Positions 5,754 through 7,346 of a stretch of 7,346 nt of DNA are shown piece by piece. The notes under the pieces are model-generated. The model saw only the letters and a list, made by a program, of their open reading frames with translations, was not told the origin of the DNA and searched no databases. The first letter of the stretch is position 1. Every line of letters begins with the position of its first letter. The position numbers and the translations under genes were made by a program. The DNA is from JAWLBR01 sp041687495 (GTDB lineage: Bacteria; Bacillota; Limnochordia; DTU087; JAAYGB01): the NCBI GenBank assembly GCA_041687495.1, contig JAWLBR010000118.1, forward strand, positions 1 through 7,346. Direction: 5' to 3'.

Positions 5754-6635
5754 TCAGTTGTTCTTACGTACCCACCAAGTTTCGTTTTGAATAGGATAAA
5801 AGCCAATACTATAGTAGAACTGCTGCGAGGAACCGACAAGAGCGTAGTTCGCACCAAGTCGGCTGCAGCGTTTCACACCTTCAAGAACCGCGGCCCTACC
5901 TAACCCCATTTTACGATATTCCGGCAAAGTGAAAACTGGCTCAACATAAGCATAGTCACTACCAGGAAGACACCACATGCCACAATGAGAGGCGTAGTCG
6001 CCATTAGGTGCTACAACTAATACCCGCAAATCTCTGGCAAAGTGCGGAGCGCCAAACTCTTCTCTTCTTTCCATGCTCAGCTTTTCGGTTTCATTGCGTT
6101 CCCGCTGGTTATCGAAACCCTTCCATATTGCGTCATAGTACTTATCAGCATCAAAACTGTCGTCATCAAAGCTCATGATCCGATATCCCTCAGGCAAATC
6201 TACCGAAATGTTGGCTGCATCAATGCGAGCAACAGAAGATTTTCGTGTCGTAGCGATAAAGCCCCGTTCGGCAGCGGCTTGTTGATATCCCAAATCACCG
6301 TCTGGTAGACTGATTCTTATTTCCCCATTCGAACTTAGGTTTTCCACGGCATAATCAATTAGAGCCGGCTTTAAGTATTCATACCCAGCATCAAGACAAA
6401 AGTAGGATTCCCCAATATCATTTTCATAAGTTGCAAGTCCTACTATTACTCCTCCATCTTCGAAGATCCCAATTTTTGATAGGTTTCGCTTACTCATGTA
6501 CGGACCAAACTGCCATACCCATCTGGCCCACAAGTAGTTTGGTGTAACCACTTTGCTGCGATTGATGCGTATTAGGAAATCGCAAACTTTCATAAAATCC
6601 TCAGAATCATTATAGCTCCTCACAGTTATTGACAT
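5754..6635 (-). CDS. Tandem-domain GNAT family N-acetyltransferase
   Basis: This 293-residue cytoplasmic acyltransferase has two GNAT-like halves. The C-terminal half carries the acetyl-CoA motif RKMGLG at 241-246 (R/QxxGxG/A) after the strand AYVEPVFTLP, and the motif-B-like FYYSIGFYPI at 273-282, so this half is expected to be catalytic. The N-terminal half (about 3-140) keeps the outline, with IGIFEDGGVIVGLATY at 55-70 and AAAERGFI near 120-127. It lacks an RxxGxG pyrophosphate loop and is probably structural or substrate-binding. The acceptor cannot be told. The start at 6635 follows AAGGGGAG (6643-6650) by seven bases, and the stop is TGA. The DNA is more AT-rich than the importer genes: 25 of 60 bases are G/C at 6361-6420, against 35 of 60 at 1681-1740. 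That hints at a different origin. The upstream neighbour is uncertain because of the N gap. Confidence 0.9.
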   Translation of the reverse strand: MSITVRSYNDSEDFMKVCDFLIRINRSKVVTPNYLWARWVWQFGPYMSKRNLSKIGIFEDGGVIVGLATYENDIGESYFCLDAGYEYLKPALIDYAVENLSSNGEIRISLPDGDLGYQQAAAERGFIATTRKSSVARIDAANISVDLPEGYRIMSFDDDSFDADKYYDAIWKGFDNQRERNETEKLSMERREEFGAPHFARDLRVLVVAPNGDYASHCGMWCLPGSDYAYVEPVFTLPEYRKMGLGRAAVLEGVKRCSRLGANYALVGSSQQFYYSIGFYPIQNETWWVRKNN

Positions 6636-6721
6636 AGACTCACTCCCCTTGTTTGGGTCCTGCTCCTGCTAGGTTATCCTACTGATTCCTTACCTTCTGT
6701 ATCTCTCCCTAGCTATCACAA

Positions 6722-6731
6722 NNNNNNNNNN
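6722..6731. other. Ten-N assembly gap
   Basis: Ten Ns interrupt the sequence. The round number suggests a scaffolding placeholder rather than a measured length, so the true distance between the GNAT gene and the radical SAM gene is unknown and a gene or repeat may be missing. Confidence 0.95.
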
Positions 6732-6799
6732 CCAGGACTAGGACTGACTTCATTTAGTTCATCAATCAGAGCCTCATCTAGGCAAGTTTGTGAGCAGTG
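6732..6799 (-). other. Short open stretch abutting the gap; possible broken gene end
   Basis: Read on the minus strand, these bases are open for 22 codons up to the gap and give CLDEALIDELNEVSPSP, which resembles an acidic protein helix. There is no ATG, GTG or TTG in frame after the TGA at 6802-6800. If it is coding, its start is lost, altered or in another frame. It may belong to a gene hidden in the gap, or be chance. Confidence 0.15.
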
Positions 6800-6803
6800 T
6801 CAA
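6775..6803 (-). promoter_or_regulatory. Possible promoter after the radical SAM gene, reading into the gap
   Basis: On the minus strand a perfect TTGACA (6803-6798) is followed 17 bases later by TAGATG (6780-6775), a poor -10 match at three of six. It lies just past the radical SAM stop and points toward the gap and the GNAT gene. Low confidence because of the -10. Confidence 0.2.
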
Positions 6804-6809
6804 GTACAA

Positions 6810-7346
6810 CTACTCAAAGAGAGACAGTTGCAGATCCTGTGCTTCAAATCGCCGTAAATAGTCGAACACTTTGTCTGTACCCCAAAGTATCTTGTGTCTT
6901 TGGCATTCGTGTTGAAGGATCTCCATAAGCCGCGCATTATTGGGACTTGGGCATACATAGGAATTCCCGTAATAGTTGACATACCTTTCCTTTAGCCCAG
7001 GAAAGTGATGTTCAAGCATCCGATAGTAATACTCCCGATTACCCTCTCTGAGCGTCATTCCAAAATCGAAACAAAGGATGGCACGTGCTTTAGCCGCAAT
7101 GCAGTAATCCAAGATCCCTCGGAGATTGTCCTCCGTATCATTGATGAACGGCAGTATCGGCGATAGCCACACAACCGTAGGGATTCCTTCATCACGCATG
7201 GTCTCAAGGACTCTAAAGCGTTCAAAGGTAGTAGACACATTGGGTTCAAGCACTCTGCACAGATCTTCATCATAGGTGGTCAATGTCATCTGCACCACGC
7301 ATTTTGACCGGGCATTAATTCGCTTGAGAATATCCAAATCGCGGAG
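6810..7346 (-). CDS. SPL/Rv2578c-type radical SAM protein, C-terminal part (5' end outside window)
   Basis: The last 179 codons of a radical SAM enzyme of the COG1533 group (spore-photoproduct-lyase-related) are present. The frame is open to the right edge, so the N-terminus with the expected CxxxCxxC iron-sulfur motif is not visible. The visible part begins LRDLDILKRI. Then come the family strand-helix segment MTLTTYDEDLCRVLEPN, a GIPTVVWLSPILPFINDT stretch, FDFGMTLREGNREYYYRMLE, FPGLKERYVNYYGNSYVCPS, and the typical ending QLSLFE before TAG. The family cleaves S-adenosylmethionine to start radical chemistry. Most members other than spore photoproduct lyase have no proven substrate, so DNA repair is not assumed. 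The TTG at 7337 is an internal codon, not the start, because the frame and the conserved LRDLDIL segment continue upstream. No terminator is seen after the stop. Confidence 0.9.
   Translation of the reverse strand, partial: LRDLDILKRINARSKCVVQMTLTTYDEDLCRVLEPNVSTTFERFRVLETMRDEGIPTVVWLSPILPFINDTEDNLRGILDYCIAAKARAILCFDFGMTLREGNREYYYRMLEHHFPGLKERYVNYYGNSYVCPSPNNARLMEILQHECQRHKILWGTDKVFDYLRRFEAQDLQLSLFE

Noticed and set aside
6698..6710. 13-base identity with 3666-3678 (TGTATCTCTCCCT)
   Set aside because: On the minus strand this is the Shine-Dalgarno-rich AGGGAGAGATACA found before the binding-protein gene. At 6698-6710 no start codon follows at a proper distance, and a purine-rich 13-mer match is weak evidence of a repeat.

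Overview
The window looks like one scaffold piece from an anaerobic-type, probably Bacillota-related bacterium assembled from shotgun or metagenomic data. That placement is an inference. It rests on strong AGGAGG-type ribosome binding sites before most genes, on the Firmicute flavour of the small enzyme families, and on a placeholder run of ten Ns at 6722-6731. The solute-binding protein has an ordinary cleavable signal peptide and no lipobox cysteine. That is unusual for a Gram-positive cell and would fit a two-membrane lineage or a freely secreted binding protein.

Left half, minus strand (133-3664): three genes of a peptide/nickel-type (Dpp/Opp) ABC importer in the order binding protein, DppB-like permease, DppC-like permease. 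The ATPase genes are not in the window and may lie beyond the left edge. A good sigma-A-type promoter (3767-3795) precedes the binding-protein gene. A perfect dyad overlaps its -35 box, and a hairpin forms close to the predicted 5' end of the transcript. A GC-rich hairpin separates the binding-protein gene from the permeases, a common arrangement for making more binding protein than permease.

Middle: a divergent plus-strand gene (3967-4350) encodes a small VOC (glyoxalase/bleomycin-resistance fold) protein. It converges on a minus-strand RNase Z-like metallo-beta-lactamase-fold hydrolase (4539-5309). A long interrupted hairpin (4481-4514) lies between their ends.

Right half, minus strand: after about 440 bases without a convincing gene comes a tandem-domain GNAT acetyltransferase (5754-6635) in more AT-rich DNA. 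Then come the N gap, a short open stretch abutting it, and the C-terminal 179 codons of an SPL/Rv2578c-type radical SAM protein that runs off the right edge. Because of the gap, the GNAT and radical SAM genes cannot be assumed to be true neighbours.

Apart from the importer cluster, no functional link between the genes can be argued from the sequence. I found no CRISPR array, tRNA, rRNA, insertion sequence or obvious new multi-gene system. The points most worth a second look are the regulatory structures around the importer operon and the small ambiguous segments between genes.
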